The position numbers and the translations under genes are program-made. 64,000 nucleotides of DNA. It comes from Mycobacterium mantenii (lineage in GTDB: Bacteria > Actinomycetota > Actinomycetes > Mycobacteriales > Mycobacteriaceae). The number at the start of each line of letters is the position of its first letter. The stretch's first letter is position 1. The stretch lies in the NCBI RefSeq assembly GCF_010731775.1, contig NZ_AP022590.1:6121542-6185541 (forward strand). The letters run 5' to 3'. Positions 63,882-64,000 of the stretch are shown here, one piece after another. The notes under the pieces were generated by a model. That model was not told where the DNA came from. It saw nothing but the letters and a program-made list of their open reading frames with translations, and made no database searches.

Positions 63882-64000
63882 CGTCACCCGACCAAGCCCC
63901 GCTGATCGCGCGGCCGGCCGCCACCGTGATGCTGATCCGCGACGACCCGGGCGGTATCGCGGTCTTCCTGATGCGCCGGCACGCCAAGATGGAGTTCGCC
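63878..64000 (+). CDS. Nudix hydrolase family protein, N-terminal part (cut by window edge)
   Basis: The ATG at 63878 overlaps the ABC gene stop. The first 41 codons read MTSPDQAPLIARPAATVMLI, then VFLMRRHAKMEFA, the opening of a Nudix domain; the Nudix box lies outside the window. The H37Rv neighbour Rv3040c is of this type. Substrate unknown, possibly CoA-like because of the MRRH start. Confidence 0.8.
   Translation, partial: MTSPDQAPLIARPAATVMLIRDDPGGIAVFLMRRHAKMEFA

Overview
The window looks like the chromosome of a slow-growing Mycobacterium, most probably of the M. avium complex group. The GC content is high, starts are often GTG or TTG, genes are coupled through ATGA/GTGA overlaps, and the order of conserved genes mirrors (inverted) the M. 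tuberculosis H37Rv block from about Rv3063 (cstA) down to Rv3040c. The genus is a strong inference; the species is a guess. No rRNA, tRNA or CRISPR array was recognised.

Layout. 1-3.5 kb: a minus-strand lipid-degradation operon (thiolase, enoyl-CoA hydratase, CoA-transferase, acyl-CoA dehydrogenase). 4-8.4 kb: an F420-type oxidoreductase, a coupled SDR/nitroreductase/Hsp70-like operon and two small genes. 8.6-19.9 kb: cstA, ligB, a short-chain dehydrogenase, fadE22, a divergent DUF35/thiolase-like pair, a duplicated GntR regulator and a MEDS/ATPase protein. 20-27 kb: two paralogous glycine-rich lipoproteins, a LeuA-regulatory-domain protein behind a possible attenuator, cyp136 with its TetR gene, an SDR, dinB2, another TetR gene and an FMN reductase. 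27-35.3 kb: class Ib ribonucleotide reductase (nrdH-nrdI-nrdE, later nrdF2), with paired NrdR-type boxes before nrdH and nrdF2, interleaved with a TetR/Baeyer-Villiger monooxygenase pair and a TetR/SRPBCC pair.

35.2-55.8 kb is a 20.5-kb integrated element of the phiRv1/phiRv2-like prophage or satellite type. It sits in the 3' end of nrdF2 and is bounded by an 83-bp imperfect repeat, so nrdF2 keeps a complete C-terminus. It carries a frameshifted tyrosine integrase overlapping an XRE-type repressor, an excisionase-like protein, a coupled replication operon (DUF6011, DUF2742, primase-like and RepA-like ATPase genes, then iteron-like repeats), many tiny genes, and a convergent sce7726-family nuclease/Beta_protein pair that is my best candidate for an anti-phage system. 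A distal section holds secreted or membrane-anchored cargo (DUF732, DUF3761/DUF4189), a degraded IS3-type element and a second, intact integrase.

55.8-64 kb returns to the host block: a small membrane protein, a DUF3349 gene, adhC, fecB, ctaD, serB2, an ABC ATPase and the start of a Nudix gene. GC-rich 55-57-bp hairpin repeats lie before ctaD and after serB2, and a related repeat lies inside the 5' end of nrdI.

Quality warning. Many conserved genes (nrdE, ctaD, serB2, adhC, fecB, the DUF3349 gene, the ABC ATPase, integrase 1, a TetR gene, several cargo genes) carry one-base frameshifts, mostly in short homopolymers. I read these as sequencing or assembly errors and describe the corrected product, but this cannot be proven from the sequence alone.
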